Shown piece by piece: positions 44,880 to 53,941 of a stretch of 64,000 nt of DNA (positions are counted from its first letter, which is position 1; every line of letters begins with the position of its first letter). The stretch covers positions 82,278-146,277 of the forward strand of contig JAPOVC010000026.1 in assembly GCA_026708325.1 (NCBI GenBank), in the 5' to 3' direction. The translations under genes and the position numbers were made by a program. The notes beneath the pieces were generated by a model. That model was not told the DNA's origin and did not search any database. It was given only the letters and a program-made list of their open reading frames with translations. Source of the DNA: Anaerolineaceae bacterium (lineage in GTDB: Bacteria > Chloroflexota > Anaerolineae > Aggregatilineales > Phototrophicaceae).

Positions 44880-46091
44880 TCAGCCGGGATAGCCGCCACT
44901 GGCCTCGATGGTGCCCCGCTCGCGGGCCACCCGCTCGCTGTAGTCGTCCGCGCGCAGGACCGCCAGCGGGTCCGGGTCGCGCCCCGTCTCGATGCGCACC
45001 TGGGCCAGCAGCGGGCGGACGTCGGTCTCAAAGGCCGCGGCCAATATGGCATGCCCGCCCAGGACGTCACCGGCCAGTTGCCTTTCGCGCAAAACATCCT
45101 GATCGACCAGGGTGGCTTTGGCAAAAGCCGTCTGGCAGTTGACCACGCTCAGAACCATGGCTTCCAGTTTGGGCTCGATGTTGTGGCTTTGGTCGATCAT
45201 GTAGGCCACGTCGTCCGCCCTTGATCCTGCGCCGACCAGTTCGCAGAAGATTTCGAAGAGCTCAAAGGGGTTGTTGGTGCCGACGATCAGGTCGTCGTCC
45301 GCGTAGCGACGGGCGTTGAAGTGGAATCCGCCCAGACGACCCTCGTCCAGCAGGAAGGAGACGATGTGGGCGATGTTGGTCCCCTGGGCGTGATGGCCGG
45401 TATCCACCAGCACCTGGGCCTGCTCCCCTAGCTTCAGCGCCGTGGCGTAGGCCATGCCCCAGTCCGCCAGGTCCGTGTGGTAGAAGCCGGGCTCAAAAAA
45501 CTTGTACTCGATGAGCATGCGGCCGCCCGCCGGCAGGTGTCGGTACGTCTCGGCCAGGGCCGCTTCCATACGGCGCTTGCGGTCGCGCATGCTGTCCTGG
45601 CCGGAATAGTTGCTGCCGTCGGCAAACCACAGGCTCAACAGATCGCTGCCGGTCAGCGCCATGATTTCGCAGCACTCAACCATATGCGCCACCGCCTCCT
45701 CGCGAACGGTCGGCGAGGGGTTGGTGATGCTGCCCAGGCGGTATTGCTCCTCCTGAAACACGTTGGGATTGATGGCGCCGATGCCCACGCCCTGTTCGGC
45801 GGCGAATTGCGCCAGCCCTTCCCAGTCGTCCACCTTGTCCCAGGGAATGTGCAGCGCGACGGTCGGCGCCACGCCGGTCAGTCGCTGGACGTATCCGGCG
45901 TCAGCCAGTTTCTCATGGATGTTGCGGGCCGCGCCGGGCCAGGAATAGACCTTGAAGCGCGTGCCGCTGTTACCGTAGCCCCAGGAGGGGGTCTCAATAT
46001 GCTGTGCCTTGAGCCTGCGCTTGACGTCCTCGACGTCGATGCCCTGTGCGTCCAGTCTTTCCGCAAGCCTCTCGTAGTCCGCCTCATGCAT
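44880..46091 (-). CDS. rhaI: L-rhamnose isomerase (RhaI, Pseudomonas-type)
   Basis: 403 residues from ATG 46091. Xylose-isomerase-like TIM barrel of the RhaI family: [20 protein letters not shown] near the N-terminus, [57 protein letters not shown] and [19 protein letters not shown], which carry the metal-binding Glu, Asp and His residues. It interconverts L-rhamnose and L-rhamnulose. The frame extends upstream to a TTG (46130) that would overlap the promoter. Divergent from rhaB, sharing a 111-base control region. Confidence 0.93.
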   Translation of the reverse strand: MHEADYERLAERLDAQGIDVEDVKRRLKAQHIETPSWGYGNSGTRFKVYSWPGAARNIHEKLADAGYVQRLTGVAPTVALHIPWDKVDDWEGLAQFAAEQGVGIGAINPNVFQEEQYRLGSITNPSPTVREEAVAHMVECCEIMALTGSDLLSLWFADGSNYSGQDSMRDRKRRMEAALAETYRHLPAGGRMLIEYKFFEPGFYHTDLADWGMAYATALKLGEQAQVLVDTGHHAQGTNIAHIVSFLLDEGRLGGFHFNARRYADDDLIVGTNNPFELFEIFCELVGAGSRADDVAYMIDQSHNIEPKLEAMVLSVVNCQTAFAKATLVDQDVLRERQLAGDVLGGHAILAAAFETDVRPLLAQVRIETGRDPDPLAVLRADDYSERVARERGTIEASGGYPG

Positions 46092-46138
46092 GGCTGAACC
46101 TGCCTGTTCTGGTAAACTGTCATCCGCCAACCGGACAG

Positions 46139-46167
46139 AGGCTAGCGTTCGGACATTTGACTGTCAA
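46139..46167 (-). promoter_or_regulatory. candidate rhaI promoter with overlapping palindrome in the rhaI-rhaB divergent gap
   Basis: On the minus strand TTGACA (46167-46162), 17-base spacer and TAGCCT (46144-46139) lie 48 bases before rhaI. The -35 sits inside a perfect 11-base palindrome TTGAC-T-GTCAA (46157-46167), a plausible repressor half-site pair between two divergent rhamnose genes. The -10 is weak. Confidence 0.45.
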
Positions 46168-46202
46168 CCTGCCCGCATTGAGTCCCCTGGGAGAACTCAA
46201 CC

Positions 46203-47663
46203 GTGGCGAAAACCTGTGATGTTCTGGCCATCGACATCGGCGCTGAATCCGGCCGGGTCATGCGCATCGGATTTGACGGCAAGCGCTTCCATATCGACGA
46301 GTTGCATCGCTTTCCCAATGTTCCGGTCATGGCCGGAGGCACGCTCTACTGGGACGTGCTGCGACTGTGGCATGACATCCAGACCGGGATCGAGGCGGCC
46401 GGCCCGGGTATGGCCGGGCTGGGCATCGACACCTGGGGCTGTGACTACGCCCTGCTGGACCGCGACGGAGAATTGCTGGGCAACCCGGTGCACTACCGTG
46501 ACAGCCGCAACGAAGGGATGAGCGAACAGGTCTTTGAGCGCGTGCCCTGGCGTACGGTCTATGAACGCACCGGCATCCAGTTCATGGCCCCCAACACGCT
46601 GTTCCAGCTGGCCGGCATGGTCATGTCAGACAGCTGGCAACTCGCCAACGCAGACTGCTTTTTGCCCTTTCCCCAGCTCTTCAATTACTGGATGACCGGC
46701 GACCGCAGCGCTGAATTCACCCACGTGAGCACCATGCAAATCTACAACCCGCACACGAAAGACTGGGACTACGAGACCCTGGGGTCGATCGGCGTGCCGA
46801 CCCACATTTTTGGCGACATCGTGCCGCCGGGCACACGACTTGGAGAGTTCCAGGGAATCCCGGTCTTTGCGCCCGCCAGTCACGATACCGGCAGCGCCGT
46901 CGTGGGCGTCCCCGCCACCCGTAACGATTTCGCCTATTTGAGCAGCGGCACCTGGAGCCTGCTGGGCCTGGAAATTCAGGAGCCGATCATCAGCGACGCT
47001 TCCTTCGCCGCCAACCTGACCAACGAAGGCGGCGTAGAGGGCACCTTTCGCTTTCTGGTCAACGTCATGGGCCTGTGGCTGGTACAGCAATGCCGGACGA
47101 CCTGGGCGGCGGACGGTCGCGATCTGGACTACGGCCAGCTTACCGACGCGGCCCGCGCAGCGCCCCCCTTCGTCAGCCTGATCGACCCGGATGACGATCT
47201 CTTTTTTGCGCCCGGCGACATGCCGGCCCGCATCCGCGATTACTGCCGCGCCAGCGGCCAGCCGGTGCCGGAAAGCGTCGGCGCGGTCCTGCGCTGTGTC
47301 AACGAAAGTCTGGCGTTGAAATACCGGTACGCCCTTGATCGGCTGATCGCCGTTTCGGAGCAGCCCGTGGCGCAACTGCACATCATCGGCGGGGGTTCGC
47401 AAAATGACCTGCTCAACCAGATGACGGCGGACGCCACCGGCCTGCCCGTGGTCGCCGGCCCCGTGGAAGCCACGGCCCTTGGCAACGCCATCGTCCAGTT
47501 CATCGCGTTGGGAGAGATCGCCAACGTGGCCGAAGCCCGCAACATTCTCGCCGGCACCGTGGGCAGCATCACCTTCGAACCGGACGACGACGAGCGCTGG
47601 CATGGCGCTTTCCGGCGCTTTTGCGACTTGCTTGACCGGCAGGGTTCGTCATCGCCTGCCTGA
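46203..47663 (+). CDS. rhaB: rhamnulokinase
   Basis: 486 residues. FGGY-family sugar kinase: N-terminal phosphate-binding loop LAIDIGAESGRVM, then GIDTWGCDYALLDRDGELL, HYRDSRNEGM, FMAPNTLFQLAGM, ASHDTGSAVVGVPA, YLSSGTWSLLGLE and the C-terminal ATP site IIGGGSQNDLLNQMTADATG. These match RhaB rather than xylulokinase. It phosphorylates L-rhamnulose at C1. GTG start at 46203 with GGGAGAA seven bases before it. Rhamnulose-1-phosphate aldolase is not seen in the window. Confidence 0.95.
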   Translation: MAKTCDVLAIDIGAESGRVMRIGFDGKRFHIDELHRFPNVPVMAGGTLYWDVLRLWHDIQTGIEAAGPGMAGLGIDTWGCDYALLDRDGELLGNPVHYRDSRNEGMSEQVFERVPWRTVYERTGIQFMAPNTLFQLAGMVMSDSWQLANADCFLPFPQLFNYWMTGDRSAEFTHVSTMQIYNPHTKDWDYETLGSIGVPTHIFGDIVPPGTRLGEFQGIPVFAPASHDTGSAVVGVPATRNDFAYLSSGTWSLLGLEIQEPIISDASFAANLTNEGGVEGTFRFLVNVMGLWLVQQCRTTWAADGRDLDYGQLTDAARAAPPFVSLIDPDDDLFFAPGDMPARIRDYCRASGQPVPESVGAVLRCVNESLALKYRYALDRLIAVSEQPVAQLHIIGGGSQNDLLNQMTADATGLPVVAGPVEATALGNAIVQFIALGEIANVAEARNILAGTVGSITFEPDDDERWHGAFRRFCDLLDRQGSSSPA

Positions 47664-47712
47664 CCGCCGGCATCACCGTCGCACTTCCGACCGTATCGAA
47701 CAGGAAATCTCC

Positions 47713-48447
47713 TTGAACACCCAAATGCAGCCTTCTTGCGAATCCTGCAGGACCCGGGACCTCAAATACTGGCGCAACCCGACCGGTGTTGCCGTCGATT
47801 TCGATACCCTCAGGTTTCTCTACGTCCCGGACCACGTTGAATCCCGCATGGTGGCGGACCTGGCCCTGCAGGTCTTCGCCTGGCAGAAGAAACATCGCGG
47901 TTCGGAGGACCAGATCACGCGGGCGGTGATGGTCACCATGGGAGGCATGTTGCCCGGCGTTCTGTTGCACGATCACCTCGCCTGGCACGCCGACCCCGAC
48001 ATTCCCGCCGTTGAATTCGGGACGCTGGGCGTCAAATATTATGCCGGCCCCGGTGTGCCCCTGGAGCGCCCGATCATCGTGCAAAACATGACCATCAACG
48101 TCCGCAACCACGTCGTCGGCGTGGTGGAAGACCTGGTCGATCTGGGGGGCACGGCGCGTTTCGTCGCCGACTATCTGGCGATCCACGGCGCCCGTGCCAG
48201 CGTGCTCATCGCGCCCTGGCTCAAGAACCGTGAGGTGCTCAACACGATGCCGGTCATCAACTTCGGTTTCGTGCCGGCCGATACCTGGATCATCATGCCG
48301 CGCGAGCGCGTGGAGACGCTCATCAAGCGGGTACCTCACTGGCGCGGCGGCGGCGGCGACCTGGCCGCCTGCGCCGCCAACCTGCGCAGCATTGGCTACC
48401 CGGACTATCTCATTGAGCAATATTTGCCGGCCGCCTTCGAAGCCTGA
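47713..48447 (+). CDS. phosphoribosyltransferase-family protein
   Basis: About 244 residues. The only clear motif is the type I PRPP-binding loop VVGVVEDLVDLGGTARFV (around residues 137-154), preceded by hydrophobic strand and flexible region as in purine phosphoribosyltransferases. Two cysteines at the N-terminus (CESCRTRD) are unusual. Start chosen at TTG 47713 with AGGA seven bases upstream; ATG 47725 has no ribosome site. It follows rhaB by 49 bases on the same strand, so it may be co-transcribed with a sugar kinase, which has no obvious purine connection. Substrate unknown. Confidence 0.75.
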   Translation: MNTQMQPSCESCRTRDLKYWRNPTGVAVDFDTLRFLYVPDHVESRMVADLALQVFAWQKKHRGSEDQITRAVMVTMGGMLPGVLLHDHLAWHADPDIPAVEFGTLGVKYYAGPGVPLERPIIVQNMTINVRNHVVGVVEDLVDLGGTARFVADYLAIHGARASVLIAPWLKNREVLNTMPVINFGFVPADTWIIMPRERVETLIKRVPHWRGGGGDLAACAANLRSIGYPDYLIEQYLPAAFEA

Positions 48448-48475
48448 ACCGGCGGCCTTCGCCCGACCAAACCGT

Positions 48476-49936
48476 CTAGCGATGCAGGTAAGTGGACCAG
48501 CCAAGGTACTTGTTGAAGGCCTCGTCAATCGCACCTGACACGCGAGCCTGGTTGACGGTCACGTGGTGCTCGTAGCCGTTTTCGCAGATGTAGGCCAACA
48601 GATCCTGAAAGCGCGGGACGCGCGCCACGCCGTAACCGCCGAAGGTGTGGACCGGGTCGTTGGTGAATTCGCCTTCACCGGCGTAGGCGACGATTCGCCC
48701 ACTGAAGTCATCGGTCGAGATGCGTAGATAGGTGAAGGGCGAATCGCTGATGCGCCCGTAAATGGTGCCGTAGGTGTTCTCGACGCCCACCGATCCGGCG
48801 ATGATTTCCTGATAGTCCATCACCGGGATGTCGTCGGTGAAGACGTCTTTCGGCAAATTGGAGCAGTGAAAGACAACCGCCTTGTCGGGGTCCTCACCGT
48901 AGTTGTTGTTCCAGTCCACCAGGGCGCTGGGCTTGCCGGAGGCCAGTTGCAGGGCCAGCATGGCCAGCGCGCCGACGATGTCGGTCTCGCAGGCGGAAGG
49001 GTTCAGGCTGTTGCTGCTCATGCTCATCAGCGTGCAGGGTACGACGCCGAAATACTCTTCCATCGAGGTCCAGCACTGAATCGCGGTGGCGTCCAGCTCG
49101 TTGTCCGCCATCCAGCCATCCAGCACCACGCCAAATTTGGCCATGCGCATGAGCGAAAGCTCGGGCACGCCTTCCGTGCGCGCGTAGGCGCGAATGCCGT
49201 CCAGCCGCGACTGCACCGCGCCGTCCGCATCCTCCAGACCTTCCACCCGGCCGAAGACCTCGGAGAGGTCCAGCGTCTCCACACTGATGCCCGCCTTGTC
49301 CAGCAACTTCTCGCTGAAACGGACGGTCTTGAAGGCCTCCGGGCGCGCGCCCATCATGCCCAGGCGCGCGCTGCGCATGCCCCGCACCACGCGGCAAATC
49401 GCCGCAAACTGCTCCAGGTCCGCGCGAAAGGCTGCGCCGGCCGGGTCCATGGTGTGCTGGCTGGTCAGGCTGTAGGAAATGCCGTACTGGCGCAGGTTGT
49501 TGCAGGCGCTCATTTTGCCGCAAAAGCTGTCGCGCCGGTCCGTGATGCCCATGCGGGTGGCGTCGTCGGGAAAGGCATGAATGAGCACCGGCACGTCCAG
49601 ATTCGCCCAGCGCAGGGTGTTGGCGATGGCGCGTTCATCGCCGAAATTGGGCAAGGTTACCAACACTCCGTCAATCTGGTCCTGGTGCTGACGAAAGACC
49701 TCGGCACAAAGCCGCGACTCGGCCAGGGATTCGATGGCGCCGACGTTGGAGTCGCCCGCCGCCGGAAGGACGGCGCGAATGCCGGCGGACTCAAGTACGT
49801 CCAGCACCTGCTCGCGGCCGCTCTGCGCAAGATGAGCGGGAAAGAAGCCGCGATTGCCCACGATCACGCCCAACGTAACCGGTCTTTCGGTCAGGGTCGC
49901 TGCCGACTGCGACATGGGAAGCGTTGCGTTCATCAT
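48476..49936 (-). CDS. L-fucose/L-arabinose isomerase-family protein
   Basis: 486 residues of the fucose-isomerase superfamily (COG2407). Seen: TLGVIVGNRGFFPAHLAQSG at the N-terminus, DGVLVTLPNFGDERAIA, VPVLIHAFPDD, RLGMMGARPEAF, a FTDDIPVMDY stretch, and a C-terminal half with IQCWTSMEEYFGVVPCTLMS, where the metal-binding Glu is expected. With araD and araB in the same operon and no canonical AraA, it probably makes L-ribulose from L-arabinose, but fucose or another aldose cannot be excluded. AGGAG lies before a pair of ATGs (49936 and 49933); either could start translation. Last gene of the araB-araD-GH4-isomerase operon. Confidence 0.85.
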   Translation of the reverse strand: MMNATLPMSQSAATLTERPVTLGVIVGNRGFFPAHLAQSGREQVLDVLESAGIRAVLPAAGDSNVGAIESLAESRLCAEVFRQHQDQIDGVLVTLPNFGDERAIANTLRWANLDVPVLIHAFPDDATRMGITDRRDSFCGKMSACNNLRQYGISYSLTSQHTMDPAGAAFRADLEQFAAICRVVRGMRSARLGMMGARPEAFKTVRFSEKLLDKAGISVETLDLSEVFGRVEGLEDADGAVQSRLDGIRAYARTEGVPELSLMRMAKFGVVLDGWMADNELDATAIQCWTSMEEYFGVVPCTLMSMSSNSLNPSACETDIVGALAMLALQLASGKPSALVDWNNNYGEDPDKAVVFHCSNLPKDVFTDDIPVMDYQEIIAGSVGVENTYGTIYGRISDSPFTYLRISTDDFSGRIVAYAGEGEFTNDPVHTFGGYGVARVPRFQDLLAYICENGYEHHVTVNQARVSGAIDEAFNKYLGWSTYLHR

Positions 49937-49972
49937 TCGCTCCTGTACACCATTTGGTCGTCAATACACGGT

Positions 49973-51502
49973 TTACCGGGTTGGATTGCCCCCGTTTGCC
50001 ACCGTCGCCTGAGCCGGCGCTTCATGCCCGGACGGCGAGCCCTGCAAACGGGCCGCGCCACGCCATTCGCGCAAGGCGACCCGCGTGCCCTGCTCCACGT
50101 GAGCCTCCAGCCTTTCCCGAGCCGCCAAAATGCCGTCCGCGTAGTTCGGCAGCCACTGCGCCTGGGCCACGAGCATCTCGTCCGTCAGTTGCCAGATTTC
50201 CTCCGGATTGCAGACGGCGCCGGCCAGGGGATCATGCAGCATGGCCTGCTTGAGCAGGGTCACGTCGCCACGCACCGCCGCCTCCACCGCCATTTCCTGC
50301 ACGCGTACGCTGGCCGAGCAGGTCGCCGCGCAGGCCAGGGGCAGGTCGCCCACCACCGGCATGTTGATGCCGTTGCCGTCCACGTAGCCAGGGATTTCCA
50401 CGACGCAGCCATTCGGCAGGTTGCGGATGTGGCCCTGGTTGATCACGTTGAAGTGTCCGCGATAGGGTCGCCCGGTCTCCAGCCCTTCGATGATGTATGA
50501 GCCATGTTCCTCGCTGCGGTTGGCCGCGCTGAAAACAGGTGGGGTCTCTTCGAGCCAGGCCGGGAAATCCGTCTCAAACCAGTTGCGCCGCTCGCTGCAA
50601 ACCCGCAGGTAGCCGCCGGTCTCGCCATTGATCCAGCGTGAAAGGTCGACCCACTTCGGTATTTCTTCCTCGCGTTTGCGATACCAGGGCAGATACTCGC
50701 CCAGATGCCCGTTGCTCTCCGTGCTGTAGTAACCAAAGCGTCGCAGCACGTCGATTCGCAGTTTCTCGGTGAATGCATAGTCGGGGTGGGAGGCGAAGAG
50801 CTCCGGCAGCAGGGTCAGCATGTCGCGGCCCTGCCAGCGAACCTGCAGGTACCAGGTCTGGTGATTGATGCCGGCGGCGACGATGTCCACGTCATCCTTG
50901 TGCAACGTTTCATCCGCGGCCAGCAGACCTTCACGCTGCGCCCAACGCTCGATGCAGCGGGTGATCTGCCAGTGTCCGCCCTGCACACCGTGACACAGGC
51001 CGATGGTGTTCACGCCGCCATATTTGTTGCAGGCCCAGGTGTTCATGGCCATCGGATTGCTGTAATTGAGAAAGAGCGCGTCCGGCCGGGCCATTTCGCG
51101 AATGTCGCGGCAAATGTCAAGCAGCGCGGGGATGCTGCGTTGGCCGTACATGATGCCGCCGGCGCAGAGCGTGTCGCCCACGCACTGATCGATGCCGTAG
51201 CGCAGGGGAATCTCGATGTCCTGCGCGAAGGCCTCCAGGCCGCCCTGACGAATGGTGCAAATCACGTAGTCTGCGTCGGCAATGGCTTGCCGCCGGTCCG
51301 TGGTGGCGCGGATTCGCGCCGGCAGGCCGTTGGCCGCAATGTCACGTTCCGCCAGTTGTGTGATCATGGACAGGTTGCGGGCGTCGATGTCCATAAAGGC
51401 AAACTGCGTGTCCCGAAACTCGGGCACGGCCAGCAGGTCACCCATCAATCGACGGGTAAACCCGATCGAGCCGGCGCCAATCATCGCGACTTTCAGGGGC
51501 AT
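49973..51502 (-). CDS. GH4 family glycoside hydrolase, candidate alpha-glucuronidase
   Basis: 509 residues. NAD- and metal-dependent GH4 fold: MPLKVAMIGAGSIGFTRRLM (NAD site), FAFMDIDARNLSMI, NYSNPMAMNTWAC, and the metal Cys/His motif GLCHGVQGGHWQI (Cys about 174). GH4 sub-specificities follow the residue after CH: from memory of the literature CHSV for alpha-galactosidases, CHEV for alpha-galacturonidases and CHG-x for alpha-glucuronidases. Here it is CHGV, favouring alpha-glucuronidase over the MelA label automatic tools usually give. A glucuronate pathway lies 2.4 kb away. No signal peptide, so it acts on imported oligosaccharides. Confidence 0.88.
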   Translation of the reverse strand: MPLKVAMIGAGSIGFTRRLMGDLLAVPEFRDTQFAFMDIDARNLSMITQLAERDIAANGLPARIRATTDRRQAIADADYVICTIRQGGLEAFAQDIEIPLRYGIDQCVGDTLCAGGIMYGQRSIPALLDICRDIREMARPDALFLNYSNPMAMNTWACNKYGGVNTIGLCHGVQGGHWQITRCIERWAQREGLLAADETLHKDDVDIVAAGINHQTWYLQVRWQGRDMLTLLPELFASHPDYAFTEKLRIDVLRRFGYYSTESNGHLGEYLPWYRKREEEIPKWVDLSRWINGETGGYLRVCSERRNWFETDFPAWLEETPPVFSAANRSEEHGSYIIEGLETGRPYRGHFNVINQGHIRNLPNGCVVEIPGYVDGNGINMPVVGDLPLACAATCSASVRVQEMAVEAAVRGDVTLLKQAMLHDPLAGAVCNPEEIWQLTDEMLVAQAQWLPNYADGILAARERLEAHVEQGTRVALREWRGAARLQGSPSGHEAPAQATVANGGNPTR

Positions 51503-51506
51503 GGGG

Positions 51507-52172
51507 TCAACTCCGTCCTTCCGGCTGCCCGTAAACGTTCTGGTAACGTTCGTAAAGGCTGTCGACGTCCGGCTGCGTCAGGGGCACTGGCGCGCCCATC
51601 TGGAGCGCCGTCCAGACGATGCCGGCGTTGTCCTCGGTCATCACCGCCGCCTTGATCGCCGCCTCGGCCGACTTGCCAAGGGCAAAGACGCCGTGGTTAA
51701 GCAGCAGGCAGGCCGGGCTGCGGCTGTACTTCAGCACCTTGACCACCTCGTGCCCAATGGCTTCGCCGCCGATCAACGCGAAACCGCCACAGGGGACCTC
51801 CCCGCCAAATTCGTCCGCCATGGCCGTCGTCACGCAAGGAATCGAGCGACCCAGAACGGCAAAGGCGGTAGCGTAACGCGAGTGCGTATGGACGATGCCC
51901 TGCACCTGCGGCAACTGGCGATAGATGGCGCAATGCGAGGCAGTGTCTGTCGAGGGATTGTAGTTCCCTTCCACGACTGCCCCACCTTCGTCTACCACGA
52001 CCATGCTGGCCGGAGTCAGGGTCTCGTAACGCAGGCCACTGGGCTTGATCACGATCAGACCGCTGGCCGGATCACGCGCGCTTAGATTGCCGCTGGTCCA
52101 GGCGACAAGATTGTTGCGCGGCAATTCCGCATGCAGTTCGCAAACCTCCTCGCGCAGCGCCCTGAGCTTCAC
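51507..52172 (-). CDS. araD: L-ribulose-5-phosphate 4-epimerase / class II aldolase
   Basis: 221 residues. Zinc-dependent class II aldolase fold: VAWTSGNLSARDP, LIVIKPSGLRYE, the substrate loop PSTDTASHCAIYRQLP, zinc histidines in GIVHTHSRYATAFA, and LLLNHGVFALG with a further His. The STDTASH and HTHS pattern fits AraD better than fuculose aldolase. It converts L-ribulose 5-phosphate to D-xylulose 5-phosphate. GTG start at 52172 overlaps the araB stop by four bases (GTGA). Confidence 0.9.
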   Translation of the reverse strand: MKLRALREEVCELHAELPRNNLVAWTSGNLSARDPASGLIVIKPSGLRYETLTPASMVVVDEGGAVVEGNYNPSTDTASHCAIYRQLPQVQGIVHTHSRYATAFAVLGRSIPCVTTAMADEFGGEVPCGGFALIGGEAIGHEVVKVLKYSRSPACLLLNHGVFALGKSAEAAIKAAVMTEDNAGIVWTALQMGAPVPLTQPDVDSLYERYQNVYGQPEGRS

Positions 52173-53824
52173 CCTGCGCTCCGCGCGGCATGCCGCAGAC
52201 CACGAAGGCGTTTCATCACGTCATTCCCGCCGCGGCCAAAATAGTCGTGCAGCTGCCGGTAATCAGCGTAGATCTCGTCGTAGACGGCGCGGTGGGCGGC
52301 GATCGGCTGCACGATTTCATCGCGCAGTTTGCCCATGGGACCCGCCGCCGCCTCAATACTGTCGAAGATGCCGGCCGCCACCGCGGCGTGCATGGCCGAG
52401 CCCAACGCCGGCCCCTGCGAGGAACCGGAGAGTCGAATGGTCTTGCCGGTGACGTCGGCGTAGATCTGTAGCAGCAAGGGGTTTTTCTCGGCGAGTCCGC
52501 CGGCGGCAACAATGTCGTCCACCGGGATGCCGGAGTCCTCGAACGCGCCGATGATTTCGCGCGTGCCGAAGGCCGTCGCCTCGATCAGGGCCCGGTAGAT
52601 GTCCGGCGCCCGGGTCCCCAGCGTGGCGCCAATCAGCAAACCGCCGAGGTCCGCGTCCACCAGCACCGAGCGGTTTCCGTTCCACCAGTCCAGCGCCAGC
52701 AAACCATGTTCGCCTGGATTCTGCAGCGCGGCCTGTTCGCTGAGGTATTCGTGCAGGTCCATGCCCTCTGCCCGCGCGGCATCGTGGTATTCGGGCGGAA
52801 CTGCCTCTTCCACGAACCAGGCGAAGATGTCGCCGACGCCGCTCTGGCCCGCCTCATAGCCATAGTAGCCCGGCAGGATGCCGCCGCGCACCACGCCGCA
52901 CATGCCGGGCACTTCGCGCAACTCCTCGCTGACCAGCATGTGGCAGTTGGATGTGCCCATGATGATGACCATACTGCCAGGCCCCGTCACCTGCACGGCC
53001 GGCACGGTGACGTGCGCGTCGACGTTGGCGACGGCCACAGCAGTGCCCTGCGCCAGTCCGGTCAGCGCGGCGGCGGATTCGCCGAGGCCGCCCGCCCGCT
53101 CGCCCAGTTGCGCCAGGTCGCGGCTCATTTTGAGGTCAACGACGTCGGCCAGACCTTCGTTCAGGGCCGCGAAATAGTCCCGCTCCGGGTAGCCCTCATC
53201 CTGGACGAGCGCCTTGTAACCCGCTGTGCAGGCATTGCGCGTTTCCACGCCACAAAGCTGCCAGATGACCCAGTCGGCCGCCTCAATCAGGCGATCGGCC
53301 GCATGGTAAATTTCCGGCGCTTCTTCCAGAATCTGCAGCGCCTTGCTGAAAAACCACTCCGACGAAATCTTGCCGCCGTAGCGCGGCAGCCAGGCCTCAC
53401 CGCGCGCTTCCGCTACCGCATTGATGCGGTCGGCCTGGGGTTGCGCGGCGTGGTGTTTCCACAGCTTGATCCAGGCGTGAGGTTCCCCGCGCCATTCATC
53501 CAGAAAACAAAGCGGCGTGCCGTCCGCCCTCACGGGCAGCATGGTGCAGGCAGTGAAGTCGATGGCGATGCCCACAACCTCGGCCGCAGAGACACCGCCT
53601 TCGCGCAATACCGCAGGGATGGTGTTGCCCAGCACGTCCAGATAGTCCTGCGGGTCCTGCAGGGCCCAGTCCGGCGGCAGGGGCCGGTCGCTGCCGGGCA
53701 GACTGCGGTCGATCACGCCGTTGGCATAGTCATGGACCGCGCTGGCCACCTCGCGGCCATCACGCGTATCGACCAGCAGGGCTCGCCCCGATTCGGTGCC
53801 AAAGTCCACGCCGATGGTGTACAT
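52169..53824 (-). CDS. araB: ribulokinase
   Basis: 551 residues from ATG 53824 (GGAG five bases upstream). FGGY kinase of the AraB type: MYTIGVDFGTESGRALLVD, GIAIDFTACTMLPV, FLDEWRGEPHAWIKLWKHHAAQPQADRI in the N-domain (the long KLWKHH insertion is AraB-specific), VDAHVTVPAVQV, IIMGTSNCHMLVSE, and C-terminal VAAGGLAEKNPLLLQIYADV. It phosphorylates L-ribulose. It leads the araB-araD-GH4-isomerase operon, with an extended -10 (TGC TAGACT at 53863-53855) in the divergent gap with uxaC. Confidence 0.95.
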   Translation of the reverse strand: MYTIGVDFGTESGRALLVDTRDGREVASAVHDYANGVIDRSLPGSDRPLPPDWALQDPQDYLDVLGNTIPAVLREGGVSAAEVVGIAIDFTACTMLPVRADGTPLCFLDEWRGEPHAWIKLWKHHAAQPQADRINAVAEARGEAWLPRYGGKISSEWFFSKALQILEEAPEIYHAADRLIEAADWVIWQLCGVETRNACTAGYKALVQDEGYPERDYFAALNEGLADVVDLKMSRDLAQLGERAGGLGESAAALTGLAQGTAVAVANVDAHVTVPAVQVTGPGSMVIIMGTSNCHMLVSEELREVPGMCGVVRGGILPGYYGYEAGQSGVGDIFAWFVEEAVPPEYHDAARAEGMDLHEYLSEQAALQNPGEHGLLALDWWNGNRSVLVDADLGGLLIGATLGTRAPDIYRALIEATAFGTREIIGAFEDSGIPVDDIVAAGGLAEKNPLLLQIYADVTGKTIRLSGSSQGPALGSAMHAAVAAGIFDSIEAAAGPMGKLRDEIVQPIAAHRAVYDEIYADYRQLHDYFGRGGNDVMKRLRGLRHAARSAG

Positions 53825-53941
53825 CTCATCTCCAGGCGGCGAATTGTCAGGCAAAGTCTAGCATCTGCATCGGAATCTGCCATTCCCGCGTGAAGCACTG
53901 TATCATGACGCCGTCGAGGATGGACGTGGAAAGGCTTCAGC

